From assembly GCA_030037515.1 (NCBI GenBank), contig JASHRE010000483.1:1-5762 (forward strand): a stretch of 5,762 nt of DNA, read 5' to 3'. This document shows positions 5,211-5,762 of the stretch, piece by piece. This DNA is from Candidatus Sulfotelmatobacter sp. (GTDB taxonomy: Bacteria; Acidobacteriota; Terriglobia; Terriglobales; Acidobacteriaceae). A program made the position numbers and the translations under genes. The stretch's first letter is position 1, and each line of letters begins with the position of its first letter. The notes under the pieces are model-generated. The model saw only the letters and a program-made list of their open reading frames with translations. It had not been told where the DNA came from and ran no database searches.

Positions 5211-5762
5211 TCAATTCGCCGGACCCTTATCCACCGTCAATCCGTGCGCCACGTATTGGTTTCGCTCATATCGTATCAGCACCGTTACCTGGGCGCCTTC
5301 GCGCAAATCTGAAGAAACCGGCAATGACACCGGATCGAAATGAATTTCGTACATTCTATGATCGGTTGAGGTCACGAGCAGAAGGCCCAAGTGCAGATCG
5401 AGCGCGGTCACGCGCCCGGAGAAGCGGAACTCCGCTCCCGGCGTGATCAGGATCGTGACTTGCTCCGCCACCGGCCGGTTCCCCGGATCGGGGAGAAAAT
5501 TCACCGACACTAGCGTTCCCGGGACCAACTCGCTGATCGATGCGGGCTGATTTGCACGCGTAACGCGCGTGCCCGCGGTCAGACTGAAATTCATCGGCGA
5601 CGGCGACAGCAGGTCGCGCAGTTCGAGCGCATTCCGATCGCCACGATACGCCACCACCACTCCCTGCACCTCGCCCATCGCGCTCGATCCGCTCAGTCGG
5701 ATGTTGCGCGCGAATACCACCCCATTCAGCAGAATCGTATCGGCGTAAATTCTCTGCCCGGC
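5211..5762 (-). CDS. Beta-rich protein with two DUF5666-like repeats, 5' end outside window
   Basis: The frame is open to the right edge (183 residues visible), and the GTG at 5720 is probably internal because in-frame sequence continues upstream as AGQRIYADTILLNG. After VFARNIRLSGSSAMGE come two similar units. The first is VQGVVVAYRGDRNALELRD, then AGTRVTR, LVPGTLVSVNF and PVAEQVTIL. The second is FSGRVTALDLHLGLLLVTS, then MYEIHFDP, LREGAQVTVLIRYE and YVAHGLTV. Each unit repeats G-x-V at its start, a central L or V strand, an L-x-x-G-x-x-V-x-V turn and a closing A-x-x-L/V-T strand. That is the pattern of DUF5666-type small beta-barrels, which usually occur in exported proteins. No signal peptide is visible because the N-terminus is missing. 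It converges on the glycan cluster, so it is probably an independent unit. No function is known; the family call is by pattern only. Confidence 0.72.
   Translation of the reverse strand, partial: AGQRIYADTILLNGVVFARNIRLSGSSAMGEVQGVVVAYRGDRNALELRDLLSPSPMNFSLTAGTRVTRANQPASISELVPGTLVSVNFLPDPGNRPVAEQVTILITPGAEFRFSGRVTALDLHLGLLLVTSTDHRMYEIHFDPVSLPVSSDLREGAQVTVLIRYERNQYVAHGLTVDKGPAN

Noticed and set aside
4696..5214. Minus-strand open frame of 172 codons overlapping the end of the DUF5666-like gene
   Set aside because: It begins with TTG, is rich in Arg, Pro and Cys, has no domain-like pattern, and lies largely antisense to the glycosyltransferase.
1..5762. CRISPR array, insertion sequence or transposase
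   Set aside because: No regularly spaced direct repeats, terminal inverted repeats with target duplication, or transposase-like protein were seen on either strand.

Overview
The window reads as chromosomal DNA from a moderately GC-rich, Gram-negative-type soil bacterium. The gene style (ECF sigma factor, degenerate sugar-nucleotidyltransferase, STAS protein, small secreted Ala/Pro-rich protein, thymidylate-kinase-like protein, GT4 glycosyltransferase, and a DUF5666-like protein next door) is most like Acidobacteriota. That placement is inference from composition and gene content, not from a marker gene.

Layout. Six genes run on the plus strand from the left edge to 4952: the 3' part of an ECF sigma-70 factor (to 566), a nucleotidyltransferase-like protein with a C-terminal left-handed beta-helix (607-1692), a single-domain STAS protein (1704-2096), a small exported or membrane-anchored protein (2200-2655), a P-loop thymidylate-kinase-like protein (2675-3373) and a GT-B glycosyltransferase (3474-4952). 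Gaps are 11 to 107 bases, so most or all could be one transcript. A strong hairpin at the very end of the sigma gene and a highly structured 103-base leader before the small secreted protein may divide or tune it. A convergent minus-strand gene (5211 to the right edge) encodes a beta-rich protein with two DUF5666-like repeats. The 258-base convergent gap holds several inverted repeats, including a 13-bp stem.

How the genes may work together. The glycosyltransferase and the nucleotidyltransferase-like protein point to synthesis of a surface or exported polysaccharide. The kinase-like protein resembles TMK-fold proteins found beside such genes. The sigma factor and the STAS protein (anti-sigma-antagonist type, with the DSSG phospho-site motif) suggest dedicated transcriptional or partner-switch control of the locus. 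No cognate anti-sigma factor or kinase is visible here. The most unusual points are the loss of catalytic signatures in the nucleotidyltransferase-like protein, the substituted E-x7-E motif and the odd low-complexity tail of the glycosyltransferase, and the three-hairpin leader at 2115-2185.
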